Shown: positions 11,704 through 22,929, counted from the stretch's first letter. The stretch is 64,000 nucleotides of DNA from Phaeotremella fagi (GCA_001599715.1 BCHU01000016.1:229436-293435); one strand, 5' to 3'. Numbers and translations: made by a program. The notes: generated from the letters alone by a model not told the origin.

Positions 11704-12712
11704 CTACTTGTTCTCAACATCTCTAACGAAAGCTTTTAGGTCCAAAACCTTCAATTCATCTTCCTTCTTCTTCCAAACTTTGATTTCCTCATCGGCGTCC
11801 TTAGTTCCAGTAATCTTGGGAAGCTTTTTGTCGTACATGATTTCCTTGAGTGTGTAGGATCGTTTATCTATTGGTTCTTAGTATCCATTTTGTTTTTGGA
11901 TTCCCAGTGAGATGGATGGGTAAGACCTACAGGCAACAGCCAAAGTTCCAACTGTCGCGACGTGCTCCATCATGCGATTGACTTTACAAGCTTTTAAACC
12001 GATCTCGATGACTTTTTGAGCGTCCTTCTTATCTGTGATTTTTTTGGATCCTTCGATGGCTGACGCGGCGATGTTGTTGAGGAGAGCGCATTGACTGGGG
12101 CATTTGGTCAGCTTTACCTTGTCGTGATGGATGATGAGTTTATTATATGAGTGGAGTCCTTTTTGAACTGGATTGAGATTGAACAGGACGATCAACTTAC
12201 AGAGTCGCAAATTTTTGACGCAAGGGGTCGTCTTTCTCAAAAGCGTCTATGTGGTAAGGGATCAATAATCCCCAAGCGATAGCGTAAGTGTACATAGCAG
12301 CGAGATAATTTGGTGAAGTCACTTTTGACCCATTATATTTCCTGTAAACTAGTCAGTGAATCAAACAGCACAGTACATTGATTGATCGATCAAACTTTCC
12401 CACGTACTCAGAAGCAGCTTTCTTCCCTTGCTCAACCTTTTCCAACCTTTTCTCAACTGATGCTTGGAGAACAGCTGGACTGTGTAGATCAGACCAGAGG
12501 ACCTTGAATTGACCTTCTCCACCTTGAGTAGCGTAAAAGTCAACAACTTGTTTGAAAATCTCCAAGAGGAGTTTACGTTGGGTTCTGGGTGATGAGTCGT
12601 CGCCGAGGGTGAGTGATTGGAGCCCTGAAGTGGTCTCTGTATCGGTTGGAATGGGTTCCCAATCTTGCCACAGATCGTGGCCAATAGCTTGAGAGTGGGA
12701 GTAGACTGTCAT
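11704..12712 (-). CDS. conserved hypothetical helical (TPR-like?) protein
   Basis: The start at 12712 gives MTVYSHSQAIGHDLWQDWEP. The first exon is long and predicted helical (LLLEIFKQVVDFYATQGG, ASVEKRLEKVEQGKKAA). It is followed by YNGSKVTSPNYLAAMYTYA, then CALLNNIAASAIEGSKKIT, IEIGLKACKVNRMMEHV and a tail YTLKEIMYDKKLPKITG ending VENK with TAG at 11704. The alternation of amphipathic helices with the LLNNIA...A and A..GLKAC pattern is reminiscent of tetratricopeptide repeats, but no exact family was recognised. No signal peptide or membrane segment is seen. Three or four introns are inferred from frame changes with GT/AG. Cytosolic or organellar location is not decided. Confidence 0.6.
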
Positions 12713-12990
12713 TGGGATGTTGTAAGATGATAAATAGAAGATGAAGAAGAAGTTGAAGAAGAAGATATCCTGTTGATTGAGCTTTGATGTTATTTGATCG
12801 TGGATGAAACACCACCCCCCAATGTGGCACCTCCTCATTTGATGCTGCTGAATTGCCACCATAAATGTTATACAGGTCAGCCAGTGCTTGCAGACCTGAG
12901 GCACTACAACGTCGTCTACATTGTTCGTTTTTATCTACAGACTTTATGGAAATTCACTAATCACAAAAACTTCTCCTTCGTCTTCCCTCC

Positions 12991-14252
12991 TCAATCATGT
13001 TCACAAGCTCTACATTTAGGTCTATCTTTGAAATCGTAATGAGAACATTTAATTTTATATTGAGAGTCGACGGGACGTTCATCGAGTATCTTCTGATACC
13101 ATACGGAGCCTTCATAGGTGAAAAATTTTGTTTGTCGATATGGATTGTCGGTGTAGAAGTTGACGGTTGTATTATTGACGATCTTGCTGACAGTCCACGT
13201 ACACTCTTTGTCATACTTTAGATCGATCAGAAGGTTCTTAACATGATGTGGAACATTGAGAACTGCACTTGTATCTGAAACGATAGTCCCTTCTTGCAGA
13301 GATGGATCTGTAAAAGGCGGTAAACTGTAGATGTTATGACAATTTGGAATAATGCTGAACCAACCTTCATAAGAAAGGGTGGAATTTACTCTTCGATGAT
13401 GGTAGACCGTCAATTTGTTTTTGGATTTTGCGAGTTCCTGTAAAAGATGATCTCCACCACCTTCATCCCAATATGCTTCTCCCTGACGTCGATAACAAAA
13501 CTCTTCGACGCCCGACTCACAGGCTAGCATTGCCCACTTTTTATTTAACTCTTGAACTTTATTTTCTGTTTTAATGAGAACTTTGTATGATGTGTCATTC
13601 AAACGATTCCAAGGTCTACCGTAGGGATCAACCCTTAGGGGAGGAGGTAGAAATTTGATTTCGATCGAGTTGATTGCTAAAGTTGACAAGTTTTTCAAGA
13701 GACTTGGGTCTTCTTTCATAAATTTATTAAGAAGATTGTTTGTATCAGCTGTCTTCTTTTCAAGCGATTCAAGCTCATCGTAACATTTGAGGCGAAAACC
13801 TTCACCACCTTTAGTGAGGATATCATCTACTGAGATCGATTGGTGATTGTGGAACAGATGAAGATGAGAGATTCTGTTAAGCATATGAGATTTGGATGGT
13901 GTTATCCTGTCGAGTAGTTGTTCCGCAGCATCTAATCCCCAGATCAACAGACCGACTTCTCCGGTATAGACTGAACGATAAAGAGCAGTTCCCGCAACAG
14001 GGTAAAGTCCCTATATTTGAACATTAGAACGGTCCAGAAGATTACATGATGGTATCGTGTACCTACCCTGCAAGTTCTCATCAAGGAGCTAACGTCTGAT
14101 CGAGAAAGGTTCGCATTGGTTGCCTTGCTCAGTGGGCGTGGTGCTGGGCCAACCAAGAGTTCTGCGATACCTAGCCAAAGTTCGTTTGGTAGTGTGGGGT
14201 GGTTGGTGTTGAATTGTGAGCATGTACTGGAGTGGGTATAGTGATCTTCCAT
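12991..14252 (-). CDS. F-box-like protein
   Basis: The start at 14252 (MEDHYTHSSTCSQF) is followed by LPNELWLGIAELL and SSLMRTCR, the LP-x-E-[LV]...L...C pattern of the N-terminal F-box that binds Skp1 in SCF ubiquitin ligases. An intron of about 70 nt follows (acceptor ATATAG), then GLYPVAGTALYRSVYTGEVG and a 318-codon exon. That exon has no recognised substrate domain, is rich in Lys/Asn/Leu, has a probable coiled segment (LESLEKKTADTNNLLNK) and a Cys-rich end (CSHYDFKDRPKCRACEHD). The C-terminal CxxC and CSH residues might bind a metal, but that is a guess. The large gene-specific C-terminal part is common in fungal F-box families. Confidence 0.65.
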
Positions 14253-14566
14253 TCTGATTGGAACACACCTTTTGACTAACAATGATGAGTATGTGGGAAT
14301 TAAGAAAAAAGGACACACAAAACTGAAGGTCAAAATCAAGTTGCAAGTTGAGAAGACTCCACTATCAATGGACTTACTGTAGGTCATGGAGCGAGTGTCT
14401 GCAGAAAGCGCCGTCAAAGGAGATTCCGAAGCCGAATCACGAAGTCTTTAAAAACTACCCTTTCATCCAAAGCAATACATACACATCCTCCCACCACCCT
14501 TTGTTCTTCATCACCGTCCCCAATCTTACGAATCATTTACCACCACCCATTTCTACCTCCAAATTC
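14253..14566. other. intergenic
   Basis: Between the 5' end of the F-box-like gene and the stop of the next minus-strand gene. Pyrimidine-rich in parts; no gene seen. Confidence 0.45.
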
Positions 14567-15155
14567 CTATTTGTTGCTTGGCCTAATGCTGACTCTCGAA
14601 TATGAAGTGATTTTGTGACCTGCGGGGAAAGGAATCTCATCGATAGAGAAGTATTGATTGAGAGTCTCAACATCTAAGTCGTATGCTGACCAAGTGGTTG
14701 GGATGGTTCTGGAGTGATCCCATTTCGGTTTACAGGGGAGCCAGTGACTATCAGGTTCTAATTCCAACCCTGAATCTTCCATTGCAAGGAAGTCGAACGT
14801 GATATCTTGATGTTTCTTTGCTGGGTGTTTATCTTGGGCGTCTAAACAGTATTGAAGAAGAGCTCTCTTGGCTAGTGTCTTCCCCTCTTCCGTGTTTGCT
14901 GTTCCCAATGTCTATCGAAGGTTTGAATGAGCGGAGATGTTCACTGTTCAGATCACCTCTCTCAGACAAATCTGTAAGTCGTTGTTGAGTCGATTCTTGT
15001 TGTACTTTACGTACATATGCACCACCGCTGAAGGTGTGGTGTTGTCTTGGGTCGTTCTCTAGGGTGAGTATGTCGTGACAGAGGCTGAATTCTATGTGAA
15101 TCTTTTCTGTGGGTCGAGAAGAAGAAGCTACGGGGGTGATAGCGTCTTCTGCCAT
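14567..15155 (-). CDS. hypothetical protein, two exons
   Basis: Exon 1 starts at 15155 (MAEDAITPVASSSRPTEKI) and ends at LTDLSE. A GTGATC...CGATAG intron of about 47 nt joins it to TLGTANTEEGKTLAKRALL, which runs to the stop at 14567. The two exons overlap in open frame, so an unspliced reading would give a shorter product. The protein is about 175 residues, soluble and acidic, with aromatic-rich segments (DSHWLPCKPKWDHS, TWSAYDLDVETLNQYFS). No known domain was recognised. It sits tandem to the F-box-like gene; a functional link is not indicated. Confidence 0.5.
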
Positions 15156-15669
15156 GGTGGATATATGTCTATTCTGTGAGTAACCTTGTAGAAGTTGGTA
15201 TGTAGAGGTAATGGGAATAATGAAGTAGTTAGACAATGTCATATGAGTTCAAAACGAGACTCTGAGATCAAAGGGAAGTTTACAAAGGATGGTGCAATGA
15301 GCAAATACATGGATTTACCGACTTAGTATAGCTGAGACGAGTAAGGGAAGAGAAAGGGAGTAAGAAGTCCACAGAAAACGTGACGACTTTGAAGATGATT
15401 TGTATTTTTCTGAATGGAAAGGAGTAAAAGATACAACAAACCTACATTCCAAAGACTTTGTCTGAAAAGAAAGACAGAGGTGAAATTCTCATGCCACCTG
15501 TAAGTTAGTGAAATCGCCTCTTTGCCTCTTTGCCTCTTTAGGATTGTCCCGCCAGTTTCAGATGGGAACAACCCATACAAAATGTTTACAGACTTATTTT
15601 AATCCTTTCCTTTCATCTCTTTCTTTCACTTTCATTGCATTAATCATAGCATAAAACAGTACAGACATC
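15156..15669. other. divergent promoter region
   Basis: Upstream of a minus-strand hypothetical gene and the plus-strand phosphatase. Contains a TC-rich tract just before 15670, a common fungal promoter feature; no gene seen. Confidence 0.5.
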
Positions 15670-18186
15670 ATGTCAAAGTATACTACGAATCAAGAGGACG
15701 ATTACGAACTTCAACCAACGTCGGAGGAACCACTTTTACCTCAATATTCATCACCCAAACCGAATCATCATAGCGCATTCCCTTCATCAAGTTCATCCAC
15801 GACTATCGATATCACAGACGAGAATCTATCTTTCAAACAACGTCAATCGCGTAAAAGAGCTTCGAGATTTCGTAAAACTCTCTCTTGTCTTTGTATCTCC
15901 CTCTTGATCTTGGTTCCAACTGCTGCCTTTGTTGCTTGTTACACTGGCTCACTTGGGGATGGTGTTCGTTGGCAAGATTTGAAATTACCTGAAGATTTCA
16001 AGAATTGGTTAGAAAAAGTGGGAGCTGTCAAAGAAGGTGCTAATCCTGCTGCTTTCCCTACAAAGTGAGTTGATTATCAATTTAGATTACCCCTCTGACC
16101 TTTTGCAGTGTTGGTTATACTGGACCTACACCGACTGGATCAGAGTGAGCATTTCTTTGACGTGGAACAGCAAATTTTTAGAAGCTAATTACTCTAACCA
16201 GACCAGCTCTCCTTGCTACAGCTCCTTCCCCACCTATACACACAAACGTCTCACCTCTACTGTCACCACCTTCGAAATCACAAGAAGGATTCAACATCAT
16301 TCAACATTGGGGAAATCTATCTCCCTATTATTCAGTTCAATCGCACGGTCTACCTGAGACCAACAGTCTTTTCCCAGAAACCTGTCAATTGGATGAACTT
16401 CATTGGCTACAAAGGCATGGTGCCAGGTGAGTTTGTTCCCGTGTACGAGATACTAAAGGTGTAGATATCCTACCACTTCAACATCTGGTCCTGCAGGCGT
16501 TGCTGCACGTCTAAAGGAGGCGACAGGATGGAAATCCTCTGGTGATCTTTCATTCTTGAATTCTTGGGAATACAAATTGGGTGCAGAGGTACTTACGCCG
16601 TTTGGAAGGGGTCAATTGTGTAAGTGGTGCAATATTGATGTGATCTGACATTTTTCAGTCGACCTGGGTGTAGCAGCTCGTATCAAGTATGGATTTTTAC
16701 TTGACAAGATGAAAGGGAGGTTACCGGTGTTCAGAACAGAATCTCAAGAGTGGGTTCATCGTTTTCTCCATTAAGAACCCTCTAACCCACAAACCTGTAG
16801 CCGGATGTTGAAGTCTGCGCAGAATTTTGCTACTGGTAAGTTATTCTTGCTATAGACGAGTTTCCAAACTGACTGATTTGCGTAGGATTCTTTGGCTACC
16901 CTGCAGAAGAACAGTACAATCTTGAAGTCATGATCGAATCTCCAGGGTTCAACAACACATTAGCACCCTACATGACAGTATGTATAAACATAATCTTAGC
17001 ACAATTGATTCCACACTGACCCACCGTAGTGCGCTAATGATGGCGGCTCGATATACACCGAGACAGCAAAGAAACTACATGTTTGGGATGCTATATTCTT
17101 AAAAGATGCTCAGAAGAGATTGCAGGGTTTGATTGATGGGTACGACTTTACTTTGAGGGATGCAAAGGATATGGTGAGTTCGGTTGCAAGAGTTTACTGT
17201 TACTTACAAGCCATCAAGATGGACATGTGTGCCTACGAAGTGAGTTGGCCAGCTGTTCACATTAATTTGCATGCTGATCATGTTTAGACCGTCGCTCTTG
17301 GCTATTCCTCGTTCTGTTCGCTATTCACCGAAAAGGAATGGAAGGGGTACGAATACAGAAACGATATTGAATGGTGGTACATTGCTAGTTTCGGTAGTCC
17401 AGTTGCTAGAGCTAGTGGTATAGGTTATGTTCAAGAATTGGTTTCGAGGTTGACACATAGTGGGTCTATCTTTTGCGTACTGAACGATATACTCATGTCG
17501 CTGATTTTTAGCTCGATTGACCGAGTTCAATGCTACCACTAATTCATCTTTCCATGACGATATCCATTTCCCATTGAATGATCCTATGTGAGTCAGCTTC
17601 CATGAAGGTAGCCATCACTGTCAAGCTGACACTTCCCATAGCTATGTCGACTTCACCCATGATACTGTCTTTGCAGTTTGTAAGCAACTCCAAGTTTGTT
17701 ACCGTTCACCACCTTACTCGTCTAATAGTACTCCCTGCCCTCAACCTCACATCGTTCGCTGAAAGTGGAACACCACCACTTGATCACATTCCCAAGCACA
17801 GAAGTTTCATTGCGTCAAAGTGAGTCTTTATAGATCTGCAGTCAACGGTGATAGCTGACAGCGGCTAAGGTTCTGTCCTTTCGCAACCAACCTTCAATTC
17901 CAAGTTTTAACATGTGGATCAACGACCGATTCCAAACAAATTCGACTAATCCTCAACGACGCTGCTGTTCCACTTACGGGTATAAATGGATGTCCAGAGA
18001 ATGACGAAGGGTTATGTCCACTTGAAGTTTTTGTTGATGGTTTGAAAGAATTGATCAAAACTACTGATTGGGCCCATGATTGTTTAGGAGGTACGTTGAA
18101 TTTACTTGTTATTATACGTGTTGGCTTACATCGTGGTAGACTACAAAGTCGATTTAGATCTGATCACCGATGGTAGACCCATTTGA
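15670..18186 (+). CDS. membrane-anchored histidine acid phosphatase (phytase-like)
   Basis: Histidine-phosphatase superfamily, branch 2: hydrolyses phosphomonoesters through a phospho-His. The catalytic motif QRHGARYPT is split by an intron (exon end CAAAGGCATGGTGCCAG near 16430), and the proton-donor motif FTHDT is coded at about 17650. In between are the family blocks LTPFGRGQL (L-T-x-x-G), RTESQDRMLKSAQNF and CANDGGSIYTE. The N-terminus is unusual for a secreted phosphatase: about 60 hydrophilic residues, a basic patch (RKRASRFRK), then one membrane helix (LSCLCISLLILVPTAAFVA), predicting a type II membrane protein of vacuole or cell surface. The C-terminus runs to ITDGRPI and TGA at 18184. 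More than ten short introns. Substrate cannot be told from sequence. Confidence 0.85.
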
Positions 18187-18598
18187 TCTTGATGGATGTT
18201 GGGATCTGGGACGATTTGATATCTTCCATGTCCGTTTTCATTTAGATTCTGTAGATGAGGTTGACGTTTATGTTGTATAATGCATCTTTGATAATACTAC
18301 TGATGATATCAGAATCCCAAACAACATCTGAGATGAGATATACTTGATTAGCCAAGAAAGGATAGGAGTTGCTGAATTCATGACTTTGGCAGTCGTTCAC
18401 GTGCCTTCGACTGTTGCTAGCGTCTGTCACAAATTGCTCACAGTCGTCGTACAGCTTAATCAGCTTGATATGATGGTTTTCAGAGCTATTGTACTCCTGA
18501 ATGGTTCTCACGTGTCATGAACTATCTCATCTCTGCATGTACAATACAATGTACAAATCAATCCCTCAATCCACATCTTTTCACCTTCTTCACTTTTC
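18187..18598. other. convergent intergenic region
   Basis: Between the stops of the phosphatase gene and a small minus-strand gene. An 89-codon minus-strand frame (18242-18511) has no support beyond being open. Confidence 0.45.
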
Positions 18599-18994
18599 TC
18601 AACTTTTCGTACTTTGATCCTCACGATACCGAATATATGAATTGAGTGTATCCTCATCAACAACCCTCATAACAGTACTCTCACCCACCTTATCATGAAC
18701 CAAATTAGCAGCGTGTTGAGCTACTGCGATATCAGGATCGAAATCACCTTTGAACCTGAGACTGGGATTGGTTTTGTAGTTGAAGCATGTTAGGAGAGCT
18801 TTCTTACGTTCGACTGTGACAGGAAGATTACCGTCTTCATCTTCGGCGAACAAATGGATGGCGAACTTGTATGGTTGGTCTGGTAAGTTGTCTGGTACCA
18901 TACTTACCAGAAACACATAACTCTCATCTTCCATATCCCACCAAGTTTGGAAATCTTGAAGAGTCGTCTTTGAAATTTTACTAGTTGTTGACAT
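18599..18994 (-). CDS. small hypothetical protein, family 1 member a (131 aa)
   Basis: Intronless frame starting MSTTSKISKTTLQDFQTWW. It aligns with the next gene to the left on this strand (19399-20238): 'FQTWWDMEDESYVFLVS' here against 'FEEWYEAEDDKYVILIS' there, then a charged stretch, a short helix ending CFNY (EFNY in the neighbour) and a C-terminal TLNSYIRYREDQ against AYEAYDHFRIQQ. The product is acidic and soluble, with no signal peptide or membrane segment. The W...ED..YV[FI]L[VI]S core looks like the first strand of a small alpha/beta fold, but I know no named domain for it. Likely a lineage-restricted family. Confidence 0.62.
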   Translation of the reverse strand: MSTTSKISKTTLQDFQTWWDMEDESYVFLVSMVPDNLPDQPYKFAIHLFAEDEDGNLPVTVERKKALLTCFNYKTNPSLRFKGDFDPDIAVAQHAANLVHDKVGESTVMRVVDEDTLNSYIRYREDQSTKS

Positions 18995-19398
18995 TACAGA
19001 CTATTTCAACCGAAGGTTTGTGCTGCTATTTGAAATTTGGGGGACGTGGGGGGTTAAGAAGAAGTCAACGATTAGATGAAAACTGGGGGATAATGAGGAC
19101 TTACCTGGACTTCTCATGAGAATCCGTCGCACTGCTTGTTTTTTTGGCCGACAAAAGAAAGCGTAACGTAGGAATGACCCTTTGTGGGATGACCGTTCTT
19201 CGGCTTTGTCCAACGCACGTCATACTGTGCTTCTTTGATTTCCCTGGAGGAATTGAAAGTGTCGACTTTGATTTCTACTGAGCTTGGTCAAGCAATTGGG
19301 GTCTGGTGGAGGCAAACATGTACAATATGCCAAAATCATTTCATGCATAGTCAAACTTTCACCGACTAGATCGTTCCGCCACTCTCACCCCGTAACCA
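18995..19398. other. intergenic between two paralogous small genes
   Basis: Promoter region of the 131-aa gene and 3' flank of its paralog. No gene supported. Confidence 0.45.
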
Positions 19399-20238
19399 CT
19401 ACTCTTTGCTTTCGGTGATTGTCTCACCTACAACTGTTGCAGCATCATATTCTTCCCCAGCAGTCTCTGTACCTTCGTTGAGACTTAAAACACTGACCTC
19501 TTCATGAAGATCCTCTCCTCCTTCAATCGTCTCGCTACCGTCTTTAACCTCCTCTTGTTCAACAGCCACTCCTTGAGTTTTGTTCTCCTTGTCGACCAAC
19601 TTCTCAGCTTCAACTTCCTCCGGATGAACCACTTCCTCCACTTCTTCCTTTCCTCCTCTCTCCCCATCCTCCAACATCTCTTGAATTTCTTCCTCGACGC
19701 TGACTTCGGTTTGTGAATCCTTCCCCTCCAAAGTTCTTTCCGACCCATCTTTATCACTCTCTTCCTCGACCGATCCTTCTTGGGTGGGGGGACTCTCTGA
19801 TACCTTCGTACCTTGTGTTTCTTCACCATCCTCCAGAGTCTTTTCTCCTTGTTGGATCCTGAAATGGTCGTATGCCTCATATGCATCTCGTGTGATGACC
19901 TTGACCAAGCACTCAGCACTCAATGTGGCACTGAGCCCATCAGCAGCTTCTTGAACTTTGCGTCGGTTTTCTGTTTCGTCTTCGGTGTAGTTGAACTCCG
20001 TGGCTTTGAGGCTATTTTCGAAAAGGGTGATACATTCATCGAGTGACTCTTTACCGTCTTGCTCCCACTCAGCGGATGTTGCCCTGATTATGAATCGGCC
20101 GCGAACCTTGCGTTCTTCTTTATGGTTCTGTGAGATGAGAATGACGTATTTATCATCTTCTGCTTCATACCACTCCTCAAATAGTTGAGTGTCAAATAGT
20201 TGAGTGTGATCGATAGAAGCTAGAGTTGTGTCGGCCAT
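19399..20238 (-). CDS. hypothetical protein, family 1 member b with acidic tail (279 aa)
   Basis: Intronless, starting MADTTLASIDHTQLFDTQLF. Residues ~15-135 form the domain shared with the 131-aa neighbour (FEEWYEAEDDKYVILIS, EFNYTEDETENRRKVQE, LVKVITRDAYEAYDHF). From about residue 140 to the end the protein is a Glu/Lys/Val/Ser-rich low-complexity tail with repeated short acidic runs (EEV.., EGGE.., EDGE..). The tail makes the gene twice as long as its paralog and is probably disordered. No signal peptide. The acidic coding strand produces long open frames on both strands at 19485-19920; these are shadows. Confidence 0.62.
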   Translation of the reverse strand: MADTTLASIDHTQLFDTQLFEEWYEAEDDKYVILISQNHKEERKVRGRFIIRATSAEWEQDGKESLDECITLFENSLKATEFNYTEDETENRRKVQEAADGLSATLSAECLVKVITRDAYEAYDHFRIQQGEKTLEDGEETQGTKVSESPPTQEGSVEEESDKDGSERTLEGKDSQTEVSVEEEIQEMLEDGERGGKEEVEEVVHPEEVEAEKLVDKENKTQGVAVEQEEVKDGSETIEGGEDLHEEVSVLSLNEGTETAGEEYDAATVVGETITESKE

Positions 20239-20781
20239 CTGGAGTTTTAGTTTTATGATCTGATCTTAAGGTGGTGAAGTTGTAGTTGATAATGTTGTTC
20301 TTAGGAGATAGAAGTCAGCGTTGTGTATATATCTCATCCTCCAAAGACGCCTCGCCTTCCAAAACAAACGACACGATGTATTTCTTGTACAGAAGTCTTC
20401 GATTCATTCAAATGACTTTTCAACGAAATTTAGTGAACAAATTACTTTTTAAACCGAAAGTGGCGCAAATGACAAGAATTGTTCATTTTTCATTTGGCGG
20501 TTGTTCAACCCGAAAGAAGGACAACAATCACTGACTCGATAACCCGACGGTCTCTCATCAACGATTTATATCAGATCAAAACCCTTCAACAGGGAAAGAC
20601 TAGAAGGCTATGAGAAATCCACTCCGGAAATGTCTGGTGTGCAGATGAAAGAAAGGTTGAAAGAAGTCCCCTTGCCATCAAAGTGGAATTGGTTGCTTAG
20701 AGTATCAGCCTCAACGACAATTGATACATTCATCCTTAACCCCTCCCACACACGACTAATTATGATTTAGTGTACCTAAAT
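20239..20781. other. intergenic
   Basis: Upstream of the acidic-tail gene and downstream of the next gene. No gene, repeat or clear motif seen. Confidence 0.45.
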
Positions 20782-21420
20782 TTACAAATCTACTGACTCC
20801 AAGAGCTTTTCAAATCTCCCCTCAGTCTCATTGTACCGTAAAGTGTTTCCACCGGATACACCATAAGTGACAAAGAAAGTCTTTGAGGCGTCGTGTTTGA
20901 AATCGATCCCGTAGGTGTCTGTACCCTTTACCCATCTCTGAAAATCACCTTTTGCACAGAATTCTGCTGCCGCGTCTCTTTCTTCACTTAGGCTCGCAGT
21001 GACAAGAGAACCTTGGTTGAACTTGGGATGATGTTGAAGTTCGGGGAGCTTTTTGAAGATATGATCATCAACCAAACCATTCCACTGAGATTGTATCTGC
21101 TTTTCTGAGACTTCTTTTTGACTGTTGTTCATATACCAGTTTAGCTGAGCAGCGGCGGAAGATTGAACAGTAGCGATCATTGTTGCCACCAACTTATCTT
21201 GCTCCCAGTCGAGGGGTTTAAGAATAAACTCATGAGCTAACGAAACCACGTGAGTTTTTTTGGGATTTTCTCTGGTCCCTCCAAGAACTGTGGTTGTGTA
21301 TGGGAAGTAGACGACTGCACAGGTGCTGTCAGTGGACCTGTTGATTTTTCTACTCTGTTGGAGCGCTCCTGGTAGGTGAGAAGCATCGTAGTCTAAAATT
21401 TGACCTCGGTCGTGTTGCAT
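20782..21420 (-). CDS. hypothetical protein, family 2 member a (212 aa)
   Basis: Single-exon gene, start MQHDRGQILDYDASHLPGAL. It belongs to a three-gene tandem family with 21786-22403 and 22930-23565. Shared features in order: an N-terminal strand [YF][LFT][PF][YF]TTTVL-G (here YFPYTTTVLGG), a central W-x-x-x-[VNT] segment after ~40 helical residues (QWNGLVDDHIFKKL), a W-[KV]-x-G motif (FQRWVKGTDTYGIDF), and the C-terminal block FFVTYGVSGG..LRYNETEGRFEK. In this copy the terminal EGP..W seen in the other two is replaced by LLESVDL. No signal peptide or membrane helix; predicted mixed alpha/beta and soluble. No known family was recognised. Confidence 0.62.
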   Translation of the reverse strand: MQHDRGQILDYDASHLPGALQQSRKINRSTDSTCAVVYFPYTTTVLGGTRENPKKTHVVSLAHEFILKPLDWEQDKLVATMIATVQSSAAAQLNWYMNNSQKEVSEKQIQSQWNGLVDDHIFKKLPELQHHPKFNQGSLVTASLSEERDAAAEFCAKGDFQRWVKGTDTYGIDFKHDASKTFFVTYGVSGGNTLRYNETEGRFEKLLESVDL

Positions 21421-21785
21421 TTGGTTGAGAAAAGCAAGTGTTTTCTGGTGGGGATGCGAGTTGATGTGAGAGAAAGAAGAAAGAAAAGAACGAGTTCACG
21501 AATGACATACAGTATGTGTTGCCAGCGACAAAGTGAAGAAGGCTTTCATCGAAGGCACCTTGGGGAACATCGAAATTGTGAGTCATTTGAGTATGTAAAA
21601 ATGTTGTCCTTCAAACCTTTCTTTTCGATTGTGTTCGGTATATTTTGGACTTTCCTTTCACTGTCTTCTTTCGGGAAAATCCAATGTCTATTTTTAAGCC
21701 CCTGCAATACAAGAAGTTGCCCTTCAATGGAGATACTGTCTGCATATGAATTTGTGCCTACGGTACTAGGCAGAGAGCCAGACTT
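21421..21785. other. intergenic within tandem family 2
   Basis: Promoter of member a and 3' flank of member b. No carrier-gene remnant like that at 22704 was found by eye. Confidence 0.4.
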
Positions 21786-22403
21786 TCACCAACCCACTGG
21801 TCCCTCACATCTAACAAACTTGTCTTCATCCTGATCATAAATCAGGGTGTACTGACCTTCATCGCCATAGGTTACGGAGAATCCCGTAGTGGCGGTTGGA
21901 ATTTGACTTTGACTTTGACTTTGACTTTGAGTTGGATGATATCTAAAGTCGATCCCATAATCCAACGCCCCACTCTTCCATTCCTCAAACTTCATTCTTC
22001 CTGCAGCCTCTGCGCCAACTTGAATATCCTCAAGTGACTGAGGAATAAGCACGTCGGGCACGTCGGACAGAATCTTGACAACGTTACGGTTAAGAATATC
22101 GTTCCATTTGGTTTGCCACTGCTCTACTGGAAGCGAAGATGGATCTGATTTTGGGAGCTCACTGACAGAGACGACATTAATGTTTCTAATCAGACTGTCG
22201 GCAGTGTTGCATCTACTCTCTGTGGGTGAGGACGAGCGAAATTCTAGATGACCATTATGAAATCCGTGATTCTTTGACCAATTGTTACCACTACCTCTGA
22301 GAACTGTTGTTGTAAACGGGAGATAGAGGAAGAGAGCGGTGCCATGGGGTATCTCTCCCCATGACTCCGCTTGTTTGGTAGCTCTTGACATGTAAGACGA
22401 CAT
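21786..22403 (-). CDS. hypothetical protein, family 2 member b (about 205 aa)
   Basis: Single exon. I prefer the ATG at 22403 (MSSYMSRATKQAESWGEI), because member c also begins MSS; an in-frame ATG at 22421 would add six residues. Family features: LFLYLPFTTTVLRGSG at the N-terminus, WQTKWNDILNRNVVKIL in the middle, FEEWKSGALDYGIDFRY, and the C-terminal block FSVTYGDEGQYTLIYDQDED ending EGPVGW. It carries a Gln-Ser repeat (positions 21902-21931) just before the C-terminal block, made by a hexanucleotide repeat; the siblings lack it. Soluble, no targeting signal, no recognised domain. Confidence 0.62.
   Translation of the reverse strand: MSSYMSRATKQAESWGEIPHGTALFLYLPFTTTVLRGSGNNWSKNHGFHNGHLEFRSSSPTESRCNTADSLIRNINVVSVSELPKSDPSSLPVEQWQTKWNDILNRNVVKILSDVPDVLIPQSLEDIQVGAEAAGRMKFEEWKSGALDYGIDFRYHPTQSQSQSQSQIPTATTGFSVTYGDEGQYTLIYDQDEDKFVRCEGPVGW
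21902..21931. repeat. hexanucleotide repeat (TTTGAC)4 + TTTGAG in coding sequence
   Basis: Five near-perfect 6-bp units on the plus strand; on the coding minus strand they give alternating Gln-Ser. Length change by whole units keeps frame. Confidence 0.9.
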
Positions 22404-22929
22404 GATGTTTGAATCTTGCAAGAAGTTCTGTTGATGTATTCAGTCAAAATTGCTATGTTTCTTTTGCTCAATTTAAAGCCCAACGCTGTGTTCAACACTT
22501 CTCAGATTGCCTCTTTCAGAAGACCACTGGAAATTTGCGAGCATTTTCGGCATAAACATTTTTGGTTGCGGATTGCGAATACATAGAAGGCTCACTGTAT
22601 AAATTACTTCGTTCTCTTTTTCTGTCCCCAGTCGAAGGATTTTCAAAAGAAAAACGCAAGAGCCAACGAATGTCAAACGAGCAAACTACTGTATAATCTT
22701 CTGCTTACTTCAATTACTCCTTCCACGCAGCCATCAGTCTGAATCCCCATACCAAATTCTCACAACCACGAAAGTAGTACAATCGCGGGAGAATGATAAG
22801 TGTATACGCTAGTAATGTAGCACTGTAACTGGAATATGCTGTGACTTATGGATATACATATATAACTGTACTGTACATATTCTGACTAATTACATACCTA
22901 CGGAACACACTCTTTTTCATACTGAACAA
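22404..22929. other. intergenic holding a carrier-gene fragment
   Basis: Promoter of family 2 member b, 3' flank of member c, and between them the fragment listed separately at 22704-22794. Confidence 0.5.
22704..22794 (-). pseudogene. fragment of the 3' end of the FLX1-like mitochondrial carrier gene
   Basis: About 90 bp closely match the last exon of the intact carrier at 24061-24154 on the same strand. Both contain 'ATGAGAATTTGGTATGGGG' or its one-base variant, then TTCAG(A)C.GAT(G/A)GCTGCG, then AAGGAG. The copy has lost a base within the stretch coding VVYENL (frameshift), has several substitutions and no open upstream exons, so it is a dead relic. It lies about 1.3 kb downstream of the real gene's 3' end, with family 2 member c between. 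Confidence 0.82.

Noticed and set aside
19485..20046. Long open frames on both strands in the acidic-tail gene
   Set aside because: Produced by the purine-biased Glu/Lys codons of the real gene in other frames.
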